A model generated the notes under the pieces. It saw only the letters and a list, made by a program, of their open reading frames with translations. It made no database searches and was not told where the DNA came from. A stretch of 64,000 bases of DNA from an uncultured Planctomycetaceae bacterium. Lineage in GTDB: Bacteria > Planctomycetota > Planctomycetia > Planctomycetales > Planctomycetaceae. Shown in pieces: positions 15,212 through 23,501 of this stretch. The first letter of the stretch is position 1. Each line of letters opens with the position of its first letter. A program made the translations under genes and the position numbers. The stretch lies in NCBI GenBank assembly GCA_943787265.1, contig CALSLT010000027.1, positions 62,001 through 126,000 on the forward strand, given 5' to 3'.

Positions 15212-16312
15212 ATGAGCGACACAGAATTGCTGCAAACACCATTTCACGCCTGGCACGCAACGAACGACGGCCGGATGGTCGAGTTTGGCGGCTGGCACAT
15301 GCCGGTTCAGTATTCGACGATTGTGGAAGAACACAATGTCGTTCGGAATGCCGCCGGGCTTTTCGATATCTCGCACATGGGGCGACTTCGGTTTTCCGGT
15401 GACGATGCTTGCTCGTTTCTCGATTACCTGCTGACCAACGATGTTTCGAAGTTGCAGGTCGGGCAGGTACGTTACTCTCTGGTGTGCAACGAAAACGGTG
15501 GTGTGCTTGACGATGTGCTCGTCTATCGACTGCCGGATTGCTACATGCTGGTCGTCAATGCGTCGAACCGGACGAAGATCGTCGACTGGATTGGTCAGCA
15601 CATTTCGAAGTTCAACGTCGACTTTGAAGATCAGACGCTCTCGAACGCGATGATCGCCGTGCAGGGACCAAAGGCCGTTGAGATTCTCGCGGCTCTTGGA
15701 GCGGAAACCGCTTCGAAGCATCGTTACTACTCAGCGTCGCCGATGACCGTTGCGGGGATGGACACTTTGGTCAGTAGAACGGGCTACACGGGCGAAGACG
15801 GCTTCGAGTTGATCGTGCCGAGTAACGCCGGAATGGAGCTCTGGAATGTTCTGCTCGAAGCAGGCCTGCCATTCGGAGTTCAGGTCTGCGGACTTGGCTG
15901 CCGGGACACTCTACGGCTGGAAGCGGCAATGCCGTTGTACGGTCACGAGTTGAACGAAGACACCGACCCGCTGACAGCCGGCCTCGACTTCGCCGTCAAA
16001 CTCGAAGCCGCAGATTTTCTGGGTCGTGACGCCCTGATAAAAATTGCGGAATCACCGACTGGAAAAGTCCGAGTCGGATTGGAACTCGACGGAAAACGCA
16101 TCGCTCGCGAAGGTGCCGGAATTCTTTCGGGCGAGCAATCAGTTGGCGAAGTGACGTCGGGAACGTTCTCGCCAACTCTTCAGAAAGCCATCGCAATGGG
16201 TTATGTCGACGCCGCAGGTTCTGAGACAGGAACCGAAGTAGAAGTCGACATCCGTGGAAAACGCCACGCAGCACGAGTTGTGAATCTGCCGTTCTATAAG
16301 CGGGCGAAGTAG
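15212..16312 (+). CDS. gcvT: Glycine cleavage system T protein (aminomethyltransferase)
   Basis: GcvT transfers the methylene group from aminomethyl-lipoyl H protein to tetrahydrofolate and releases ammonia. The 366-residue length, the start TPFHAWHATNDGRMVEFGGWHMP, FDISHMGRL, TGYTGEDGFEL and CRDTLRLEAAMPLYGHEL are all diagnostic. The ATG 15212 start has GGGAG seven bases upstream (AAGGGAGCATT). The other glycine-cleavage genes (H, P) are not in the window, and no glycine riboswitch is visible before it. The last base of its stop codon is the first base of the following M14 peptidase start, so those two are probably translated from one message. Confidence 0.96.
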   Translation: MSDTELLQTPFHAWHATNDGRMVEFGGWHMPVQYSTIVEEHNVVRNAAGLFDISHMGRLRFSGDDACSFLDYLLTNDVSKLQVGQVRYSLVCNENGGVLDDVLVYRLPDCYMLVVNASNRTKIVDWIGQHISKFNVDFEDQTLSNAMIAVQGPKAVEILAALGAETASKHRYYSASPMTVAGMDTLVSRTGYTGEDGFELIVPSNAGMELWNVLLEAGLPFGVQVCGLGCRDTLRLEAAMPLYGHELNEDTDPLTAGLDFAVKLEAADFLGRDALIKIAESPTGKVRVGLELDGKRIAREGAGILSGEQSVGEVTSGTFSPTLQKAIAMGYVDAAGSETGTEVEVDIRGKRHAARVVNLPFYKRAK

Positions 16313-17325
16313 TGACCGATCGGGAATTCGTGAGGCATAAGGTAGCGGAAGGTCGTCCAGCATCAGGAGCTCTGCTGGCTGCCAGCGTCTCTTTGCCTGC
16401 CGTCGCCGTGTTTCTTTTCACGATGGGTGGCCCACCAACTCGTGGGTGGGTGCCGCAGGCACAAGATGCTTCACCATCAGTTCGCGAATCGGTATCAACC
16501 GTCCACGACAAGTCGGACACTGATGCGGAGGCGGCTGGACGCTCTCCAACCCGCCCCTCTCGGACGAACCACGCAGTCCAGGCAGAGCATCTGACTGACA
16601 ACCCGACAGCCGATTCGAACGCCGCCAGCGACATCGCTGAAAAAACAGAACCAGTCGTACGGAGTGTCTCATCGGTCGAGACGGTCGTTGGACATTCCGT
16701 TGAGGAAAGGCCGATCGTTTGCCGCAGAATTGGTGACGGCGAGTACGTCGTGCTGATGATGGCGTCAATTCACGGAAACGAAGCGGCGGGAACTCCGCTG
16801 TTGAATGACCTGGCCGAACACGTTGTCGCCAATCCCGAATTACTCGATGGAGTGACGCTGGTTCTGATGCCGGTCGTCAATCCGGACGGAGTCGAAAGCG
16901 GCAAACGGTACAACGCACGAGGCGTTGATCTGAACCGAAATTTCCCGGCCGAGAACCGCCAAAACTCCAGCCGCTACGGCCTGAACGCTCTGTCCGAGCC
17001 GGAAGCACTGGCCATCTACCAGGTCATCAACGACACCCTGCCAAACCACATCGTGACGCTGCACGAGCCGTTGCAATGCGTCGACTACGACGGCCCGGCC
17101 AAAGAGCTGGCAAAGGTGATGAGCGATCACTGCCCGCTGCCCGTCAAAAAACTCGGCAGCCGCCCCGGCTCACTGGGAAGCTATGCCGGAGTCACCCTCG
17201 GCATCCCCACCATCACCTTCGAACTCCCCCGCAACGCCGCAGGCCAGTCTCCCAAATTCCTCTGGCGTTTCTACGGCGAGGCTTTGATCAAAGCCATTCT
17301 GTACCGTCGCTCAGAATGCGAGTAA
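16312..17325 (+). CDS. M14 zinc carboxypeptidase, MpaA-like, with low-complexity N terminus
   Basis: The 337-residue protein has an M14-type zinc site: H154 and E157 (IHGNE), H251 (TLHEP) and catalytic E304 (TFELP), with GVDLNRNFP (204-212) as in murein tripeptide amidase MpaA and related enzymes. It probably removes a C-terminal amino acid or meso-diaminopimelate from a peptide. The N terminus has a membrane or signal segment (about 17-38) followed by a disordered 90-residue stretch. Part of that stretch (residues 38-50) is encoded by a palindromic repeat-like sequence (see 16426). The start is GTG 16312, overlapping the gcvT stop by one base. Confidence 0.8.
   Translation: MTDREFVRHKVAEGRPASGALLAASVSLPAVAVFLFTMGGPPTRGWVPQAQDASPSVRESVSTVHDKSDTDAEAAGRSPTRPSRTNHAVQAEHLTDNPTADSNAASDIAEKTEPVVRSVSSVETVVGHSVEERPIVCRRIGDGEYVVLMMASIHGNEAAGTPLLNDLAEHVVANPELLDGVTLVLMPVVNPDGVESGKRYNARGVDLNRNFPAENRQNSSRYGLNALSEPEALAIYQVINDTLPNHIVTLHEPLQCVDYDGPAKELAKVMSDHCPLPVKKLGSRPGSLGSYAGVTLGIPTITFELPRNAAGQSPKFLWRFYGEALIKAILYRRSECE
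16426..16462. repeat. Palindromic repeat-like sequence inside a coding region
   Basis: Two adjacent perfect hairpins, GGTGGCCCACC (16426-16436) and GTGCCGCAGGCAC (16450-16462), lie inside the M14 peptidase frame and encode the odd stretch GGPPTRGWVPQAQ. They resemble the hairpin-forming intergenic repeats elsewhere in this window, so this may be a repeat inserted in frame. That origin is inference. Confidence 0.45.
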
Positions 17326-17472
17326 TCCTGTGTTCGATCACTTGCTCGTGTATTGCCTGCCTCGCATGTGTCTCCAGCCCTCTGTACGATACTAATGTAT
17401 TCCATTCCGTAACTTACTGCGCAATGTGCAAATGATTCGATCGTTCGTGCTACCCTGTGGTTCACTATTTAT

Positions 17473-17651
17473 ATGGTGACTTGGCTCAAGAGGTTTACTT
17501 TGAGTTGCCTACTCAAACTGGCCGGTGCAGTCCCGTTCTGGCGACCGTTCGTGTCATACGATCGCTATGCGCATGAATTCGCATTGCGCAAATTTGGAGT
17601 GCTGTGGATGATCTCAGTGATCCCATTGGTGGTCGCCGCACTCTTTGAACC
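17473..17651 (+). pseudogene. 5' part of an IS-interrupted membrane-protein gene
   Basis: Codons 1-59 (MVTWLKRF ... VVAALFE) encode a short cytoplasmic N terminus and the first membrane helix (about 41-58). The frame then runs into the IS30 element, and any product would carry IS-encoded residues. Joining base 17651 to base 18781 (removing the IS and one copy of the duplicated ACC) continues the same frame into PISEIECNPETGYQY and gives a 227-residue protein with four predicted membrane helices. No clear ribosome-binding site precedes ATG 17473. I do not recognise the family. The base composition is visibly more AT-rich than the neighbours. Confidence 0.75.
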
Positions 17652-18777
17652 GGCGGATTCACATCTGAAGTGCAACGGATCAGAACTCAGCTCTGGTTCG
17701 GACGGGATGGGCTTCGAGGCGGTTTACTGCTGGAAAGTGAACACCGCAGGGAGTTGGATAGTTGTGCGAACAATGCACTATTCAACGGAGAACCTGCGAT
17801 GCCGTACCACCAGCTTACTCTTGAAGAACGCGAAGTCATCTCTCAGTTACATTATTCGGGCACTGGTCCGACAAAGATCGCTCAGCACTTGAATCGTTCT
17901 CCGTCGACCATCAGTCGCGAACTGTCTCGCAACAGGGATTCGGAAGGCTATCGAGCCGTGGCCGCTCAGGAACGAACTGCCCGACGTCGTCGCGAGCGTC
18001 CGCTCATCCGGAAGATGGACGATCCTTTCATCAACGAGTCAGTCCGTAGCGGATTGTCTCAGGAGTGGTCACCGGAAGAAATCGCTGGCCGGATGAAGCG
18101 AGATTACCGCCGGACACAATCGAGACGAGTGTCGTATCAGACGATCTACCGCTGGCTGGAGACCTGCGAATACCGCAGCCATTTCCGCTCGTTCCTGCGT
18201 CACGGTCGTTATCGCAAACGTCGGGGCATTGACGGACGAGGCCGCATCAGAAACCGCGTCAGCATCGAGCAGCGTCCGGCAAAAGTCGATTCACGCCGCC
18301 GCTTCGGTGACTGGGAGGGCGACACGGTTCACGGTGCAGATCACTCCGGCATGATCATGACCTGTGTGGAACGCAAGAGCGGATTTTTGATCACAGCAAA
18401 GATGAAAAACGGCACCAGCGCCCGGCTGAACGCTGCCAAAGAACGAGCGTTCCGCATCATCCCGCCAACGCTGCGTCAGACACTGACCGTCGACAACGGC
18501 AAGGAATTCTCCGGCCATGAACAACTGAGCAAGCGTCTGCAGATCGCCATCTACTTTGCACACGCCTACTCCTCGAACGAGCGAGCAACAAACGAAAACA
18601 CCAACGGCCTGCTGCGTCAGTACTTCCCGAAGAAGACCGACTTCCGAGACATCTCACACAACGCCCTTGCACACGTCACGAACCGGCTCAACAATCGACC
18701 TCGAAAGAGACTCAACTATCTCACTCCACTCGAAGTTCTCACAAAAGCCGGCTTTGCACTTCAGATGTGAATCCGCC
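17652..18777 (+). mobile_element. Complete IS30-family insertion sequence, 1126 bp
   Basis: The element is bounded by 24-bp perfect inverted repeats beginning GGCGGATTCACATC (17652-17675 and 18754-18777) and flanked by a 3-bp direct repeat ACC (17649-17651 and 18778-18780), the expected target duplication. It encodes one transposase, whose stop codon lies inside the right repeat. Perfect repeats, an intact duplication and an intact transposase indicate a recent insertion. It splits the membrane-protein gene upstream of the DGQHR gene. Confidence 0.96.
17799..18770 (+). CDS. IS30-family transposase
   Basis: The 323-residue protein starts with the IS30 N-terminal HTH (LTLEEREVISQLHYSGTG and AQHLNRSPSTISRELSRN) and ends in a DDE integrase core: first Asp in DWEGDTV, second in TVDNGKEF, Glu in NENTNGLLRQYFPKK. 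It cuts and joins the element ends. ATG 17799 is preferred over longer frames because GGAG lies eight bases upstream and the protein then begins directly at the conserved HTH. The stop TGA (18768-18770) overlaps a GTG (18767) that opens the frame of the truncated membrane-protein fragment, so the two could be translationally coupled. Confidence 0.96.
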   Translation: MPYHQLTLEEREVISQLHYSGTGPTKIAQHLNRSPSTISRELSRNRDSEGYRAVAAQERTARRRRERPLIRKMDDPFINESVRSGLSQEWSPEEIAGRMKRDYRRTQSRRVSYQTIYRWLETCEYRSHFRSFLRHGRYRKRRGIDGRGRIRNRVSIEQRPAKVDSRRRFGDWEGDTVHGADHSGMIMTCVERKSGFLITAKMKNGTSARLNAAKERAFRIIPPTLRQTLTVDNGKEFSGHEQLSKRLQIAIYFAHAYSSNERATNENTNGLLRQYFPKKTDFRDISHNALAHVTNRLNNRPRKRLNYLTPLEVLTKAGFALQM

Positions 18778-19285
18778 ACCGATATCGGAAATTGAATGCA
18801 ACCCCGAAACCGGCTACCAGTACGCTGCCGATTTCTTGAATGTGTTATGGAAACACTTCAATGGGAAAAACCAGTTTATTTATGCGGTGTCATTCATCAC
18901 GCCAATACTCTACATGATCTACGAGCGATACATACTCATGCAATCTCACGTAGAATCGGGAAAACGAACAAGTAAAGATCTAAGAAAGCTACCTCCCGGA
19001 TTTGGCTGGATCATGTTCTGGGCAGTGCTTGTATTTGTCTTTGCTGCATTCGCCTTTGCAACATCTGCAACACGCCCAATTCGAACATCAACAACATTTC
19101 TAGACGTAGTGTCCAAGTACACCGTACTCTTGGTGTATTTGTTTTCTTTGCTTTGTTGGTACATGACCATACTGGATTCTTCCATGGAACCGGCACAAGC
19201 ATTTACAGATACGATTCGGAAGGAAGAAGACGAATTAGCTGCTACTTTTAGTAGGCGAATTTCGAACAAGGAAGACACGAAATGA
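18767..19285 (+). pseudogene. 3' part of the IS-interrupted membrane-protein gene
   Basis: This 172-residue frame starts at a GTG inside the right IS repeat (MNPPP, IS-derived) and continues with the native sequence ISEIECNPETGY onward. It keeps three predicted membrane helices: NQFIYAVSFITPILYMIY, GWIMFWAVLVFVFAAFAF and YTVLLVYLFSLLCWYM. A charged cytoplasmic tail ends in FSRRISNKEDTK. Its stop overlaps the ATG of the DGQHR gene by four bases (ATGA), so in the intact state the two were translated together. I do not recognise the family. It might still be made as a truncated protein through coupling to the transposase, hence the uncertainty between broken gene and remodelled gene. Confidence 0.75.
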
Positions 19286-20487
19286 CTACTTCTAAACTGA
19301 ATCTCGACGTGCTTCGTGTTCAGCAGCCAATCGGTGAATTCTTTCTAGCGTCAATATCTGCGCGAGATTTAGTGTCGATTTCTTTCTCTGATGTTAGGCG
19401 GCTTGCGTCTAATGAGCGAGACATAGAAAAGTATTTAGGAATACAGCGGCCCGTCAGCAGTCGACGAATCAAACAGATAAAGAAGTATATCGAAGGGAGT
19501 GATGCGACATTCCCTACCGCAGTGATAGTAGCAGTTGACGAGCGATGTGCGGAATTAGACAGTAGAGATGGTACAGTTGGAGTTCTAACGCTGCGACCAT
19601 TCGTACCAGAATCTGATAGCGATGAAGAAGAAATAACTTGGAATCGAGTGGCTAAAGTTTTAGACGGACAACACCGAATTGCAGCATTCATGGACGAAGA
19701 GAATGAATACGAATATGCGTACCAAGGCCGTGACTTTCAAATCAACCTTGCGATATTTGTCGGTGCAGATATTTCCGAGCAAGCTAATATATTCGCGACT
19801 GTAAACTTGGCCCAGACAAAGGTGAATCGAAGCTTAGTTTACGACTTAACGGAACTTGCGAAGACCCGCAGTCCGCAGCGAACGTGTCACAATGTTGCAG
19901 TCATGCTTGACTCTGAGGAAAGCAGTCCATTGCATCAGAGAATCAAGCGGCTTGGAACTGCAACGCCTGGGAGAAAGAAAGAGCCATTGACCCAAGCTGC
20001 TTTTGTTGAGTCGCTGGTTCGATTCATCTCAACTGATCCGGTTTCGGATCGCAATGACCTACTCGATGGCAAAAAACTTGCAAAAGCGGAAGCGTCGAAT
20101 TTAGTACAATGCCCGTTCCGGAATCTATTTATCGACAAGAAGGACGTAGAGATTGCTGAGATTGTGTTCAACTTTTTTTCGGCAGTGCGAAATAAGTGGC
20201 CAAAATCATGGAACAATTTGGAAGCGACTGGCAATCTTCTACCGAAGTCAAATGCATTCAAAGCACTGATGAAGTTTCTTCGCGAAGATGTGTATTGTGA
20301 CATCGTCGGCGCAGAGTTCGGAACCATCCCCAGTTCACAGGAATTCGCTCGTTACTTCAAGAGCGTTCCGCTCAAGGATGAAGACTTTACTGCGCAGAAT
20401 TTCTTGCCGGGAAGCGGCGGTCAGTCTATGTTCCTGAAGATGTTGCGTAAGCAAGTGACACGCGAGGAACTGCTGGATTTACAGTAA
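19282..20487 (+). CDS. DGQHR-domain (DndB-like) protein
   Basis: The 401-residue soluble protein contains the DGQHR motif (128-132) in the context KVLDGQHRIAAFM, followed by the second family signature FATVNLAQTKVNRSL (171-185). These define the DGQHR family related to DndB of phosphorothioate DNA modification and to ParB-like nuclease folds. Upstream segments (RPVSSRRIKQIKKYI, then FPTAVIVAV) also match the family. No dnd, ssp, dpd or restriction genes lie in the window, so this is an orphan copy. It is coupled to the interrupted membrane-protein gene by a 4-base overlap, and both share an AT-richer composition, suggesting joint acquisition. The gene itself is intact. Confidence 0.85.
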   Translation: MTTSKLNLDVLRVQQPIGEFFLASISARDLVSISFSDVRRLASNERDIEKYLGIQRPVSSRRIKQIKKYIEGSDATFPTAVIVAVDERCAELDSRDGTVGVLTLRPFVPESDSDEEEITWNRVAKVLDGQHRIAAFMDEENEYEYAYQGRDFQINLAIFVGADISEQANIFATVNLAQTKVNRSLVYDLTELAKTRSPQRTCHNVAVMLDSEESSPLHQRIKRLGTATPGRKKEPLTQAAFVESLVRFISTDPVSDRNDLLDGKKLAKAEASNLVQCPFRNLFIDKKDVEIAEIVFNFFSAVRNKWPKSWNNLEATGNLLPKSNAFKALMKFLREDVYCDIVGAEFGTIPSSQEFARYFKSVPLKDEDFTAQNFLPGSGGQSMFLKMLRKQVTREELLDLQ

Positions 20488-20501
20488 GCGTGAGGTGCCC
20501 C

Positions 20502-23447
20502 CTACGTAATGGCTACAGCGGTTTTCGTAGACTTTTCGACTTTGACGGCGCAATATTTGAATTCGGGAATTTTGCCGTAGGGGTCCAAGGCGTCGGTGGT
20601 GAGGATGTTGGCGGCGGCTTCTCGGAAGTGGAATGGGATGAAGACGCAGCCGGGTTCGATGGAGTCGTCGGGGCGGACGGCCAGACTGATGGTTCCTCGG
20701 CGGCTGCTGACGCTGATGTGGTCGCCGGCTCCCAGGTTTAAGGTCGCGACGTCGGACGGGTGCATCGCGGCGAAGGCGTCGGGCTCGATCGAATTCAGTG
20801 CGTAGCTGCGGCGAGTCATGCTGCCGGTGTGCCAGTGCTGGAGGACTCGGCCGGTGCTCAGAACGAACGGGTACTCGTCATCGGGGAGTTCGTCAGCGGG
20901 CAGGTAGGGGCAAGGGACGAAGCGGCCTCGGCCGGTGGCTGTCGGGAAGCCATCGCCGAACAGAATCTGAACTCCGTCGCCCGCTTCCGGATCGGGGCAT
21001 GGCCAGAGCTTGCCGGTTGGTCCGAGATTGTCGTGCGTCAGTCCGGCGTAGTTTTTCGTGAGCGATGTGAATTCGGCAAAGACTTCGGCGGACGATTCAT
21101 AGTTCATGGGATAGCCGAGTCGGTCGGCGATGTCGCAGATGATTCGCCAGTCTTCGCGTGCTTCGCACGGAGTATCCAGCACTGGTCGACCGATCTGCAC
21201 TCGGCGGTCTGTGTTGGTGTACGTGCCGGATTTCTCGAAGTAGCTGCTGGCCGGCAGGATGACGTCGGCGAACTCGGCGGTCTCGGTCAGGAAAATGTCC
21301 TGAACGACCAGGAAGTCGAGCGCGGCCAGCGCCTTCCGCACCTTGTTACTGTTCGGGTCAGAAATGAAAGGGTTCTCGCCGAGGATGTACATACCTTTGA
21401 TTGATCCGGCGAGGGCGGCCTTCATGATCTCGACGACAGTCAGACCTGGGTTTTCGTCAAGCGTTTTTCCCCACGCGGACTCAAACTTCTGACGGATCGT
21501 CGAGTCGGTAACCGGCTGGTAATCCGGAAAGACCATCGGGATCAGGCCGGCGTCGCTGGCTCCTTGAACGTTGTTCTGACCTCGCAGCGGATGCAGTCCC
21601 GCGCCAGGCTTGCCCACGTTGCCGGTCATCAGGCACAGCGAAATCAGGCACCGGGCGTTGTCGGTCCCGGTGGTGTGTTGAGAAATGCCCATCCCCCAGA
21701 ACACGAGCATTCCGCCACGGTCCATTCCAGAGGCTCCGCCGGCCGGAGTTGTCTCGCCGATCGTTCGCGCGATGGCTCGAATTTCGTCGGCGGGAACTCC
21801 GCAGATCTGAGAGGCGACTTCCGGTGAATAGTCACTCAGCAGCAACGTTTTCAGTTTTTCGAAGTCTTCGGTGTGCGCGGCAATGTATTCGTGGTCGACC
21901 AACCCTTCGGCGATCAGCGTGTGCATGACTCCGTTGTAAAAAGCGACGTCGGTGCCGGGTTTGATCTGGGCGAAGTGTGTGCAGAAATCGGCGAGGTCGT
22001 GCCGCCGCACGTCAACCATGATCAGTTTCGTGCCTTTCTTAGCGGCGTCCTTCATGAATGTTGCCGCGACGGGATGGTTGGAAGTGGCATTGCTCCCCGT
22101 GACCAGAGCAACTGCCGACCGCTCAACATCGGCGAAGACGTTGGTGACAGCTCCGGAGCCGATCGTTTCCATCAGAGCCGCGACGGACGACGCATGGCAA
22201 AGCCGAGTGCAATGGTCGACGTTGTTCGTCCCGAATCCGGCGCGGATCAGTTTCTGAAACAGGTAGGCCTCTTCGTTGGAGCATTTTGCCGACCCGAAAC
22301 CGGCGAGCGCGTTGCCACCATGTTCGTCTCGGATGCCTCCGAGTCTCTTGCCGATCAGCGCGAGAGCTTCGTCCCAGGTTGCTTCGCGAAAAGCCGGCAT
22401 GACTTCGGCGTAGTCGACGACTCCGCCGGCTCGACGGCTGACGGACTGTGTGACCTCACTGGAAAGCGGACCTTTGGGATACGCCGAGTCGATCCGAATC
22501 AGTGGTTTCGTCAACCGCTGAGCATGCATCGGGTAGTCCCAGCCGTATCGCCCCTTCACGCACAACCGACCATGATTGACCGGGCTGTCGCGGCCTTCCG
22601 CCTGAACGATCTGATTGTCGACAGTGTGAAACGTGATCGCGCAGCCAACTCCGCAATACGGGCACACGCTGTCGACCGACGTCATTTCATCAGACGGAAT
22701 GACCGGCAAAGTGATTTGCTGCTGAACCAGGGCGCCGGTCGGACAGGAACTGACGCACTCGCCGCACGACACGCAAGTGCTGTCGCGCATCGGGTTGCTC
22801 AGGTCAAACGCGATTTCGCTGGCAAAGCCCTTGCCGCTGCGACCGATGACGTCGTTGGACTGAATGTCGTCGCACGCTCGGACGCAACGATCGCACAGGA
22901 TGCACGCCTGATGGTCCACGGCGATGACTGGCGAGCTGCCGTCGAAGCTGCGCCAGCCAGATCGGTCTTCGTGATCGTTGAGTCGTGCTTCGGCGGGTGC
23001 GAATCTTTCTGGTGGGCCGACGCAGCTTGCTCCCGCACAGTCTGCGTCTGTTGAATGATTGTCGGGAAGGAGCCCGTATTGACGACCGAGAGCTTCCAGT
23101 TCGCAATCTCCGGATGACAATTCGCGGGCACACGGAACGGGGTGCTCGCTGAGGAGCAACTCGGTCAGAACCTTGCGGTGCCGCTCGACTTTCAGTGACG
23201 ACGCATCGACCTTCATGTCCGACTGGCATTCGCGCATGCACGACGGAGCGAGTACTCGTTCGCCAACATCCACAACGCACATTCTGCACACGCCGACCGG
23301 CTCCATGCCGTCAGCATGGCACAGCACCGGGATGTCGATATCAGCGTCACGAGCGGCTTCCCAGATTGTCGTTCCGGCAGGGACGGTGACTTGCTGGCCA
23401 TCGATCGTCAGCGTCACGTCAGGTTGGTCAGGAGTTGGAATGATCAT
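20502..23447 (-). CDS. fdhA: Formate dehydrogenase alpha subunit (NAD-linked type)
   Basis: The 981-residue protein oxidises formate at a molybdenum or tungsten bis-MGD centre. N-terminal NuoG-like part: [2Fe-2S] ligands C43, C54, C57, C70, then the His-Cys cluster region, where H102, C106 and C115 are present but the expected third cysteine (position 109) is Glu. Two ferredoxin clusters follow (C182/185/188/192 and C225/228/231/235). The catalytic part has a [4Fe-4S] (C262/265/269/296), the active-site cysteine C417 in TRLCHASS (Cys, not Sec), and a C-terminal molybdopterin-binding domain. There is no Tat signal, so it is cytoplasmic. The beta subunit gene lies 54 bases upstream on the same strand. 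Gene-symbol usage varies (fdhA/fdsA/fdhF). Confidence 0.92.
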   Translation of the reverse strand: MIIPTPDQPDVTLTIDGQQVTVPAGTTIWEAARDADIDIPVLCHADGMEPVGVCRMCVVDVGERVLAPSCMRECQSDMKVDASSLKVERHRKVLTELLLSEHPVPCARELSSGDCELEALGRQYGLLPDNHSTDADCAGASCVGPPERFAPAEARLNDHEDRSGWRSFDGSSPVIAVDHQACILCDRCVRACDDIQSNDVIGRSGKGFASEIAFDLSNPMRDSTCVSCGECVSSCPTGALVQQQITLPVIPSDEMTSVDSVCPYCGVGCAITFHTVDNQIVQAEGRDSPVNHGRLCVKGRYGWDYPMHAQRLTKPLIRIDSAYPKGPLSSEVTQSVSRRAGGVVDYAEVMPAFREATWDEALALIGKRLGGIRDEHGGNALAGFGSAKCSNEEAYLFQKLIRAGFGTNNVDHCTRLCHASSVAALMETIGSGAVTNVFADVERSAVALVTGSNATSNHPVAATFMKDAAKKGTKLIMVDVRRHDLADFCTHFAQIKPGTDVAFYNGVMHTLIAEGLVDHEYIAAHTEDFEKLKTLLLSDYSPEVASQICGVPADEIRAIARTIGETTPAGGASGMDRGGMLVFWGMGISQHTTGTDNARCLISLCLMTGNVGKPGAGLHPLRGQNNVQGASDAGLIPMVFPDYQPVTDSTIRQKFESAWGKTLDENPGLTVVEIMKAALAGSIKGMYILGENPFISDPNSNKVRKALAALDFLVVQDIFLTETAEFADVILPASSYFEKSGTYTNTDRRVQIGRPVLDTPCEAREDWRIICDIADRLGYPMNYESSAEVFAEFTSLTKNYAGLTHDNLGPTGKLWPCPDPEAGDGVQILFGDGFPTATGRGRFVPCPYLPADELPDDEYPFVLSTGRVLQHWHTGSMTRRSYALNSIEPDAFAAMHPSDVATLNLGAGDHISVSSRRGTISLAVRPDDSIEPGCVFIPFHFREAAANILTTDALDPYGKIPEFKYCAVKVEKSTKTAVAIT

Positions 23448-23501
23448 GTCGTCTCATTGGATGTTAATAATGTCTGAGCCACCCGAAGTGGTGAGATGCA
23501 A

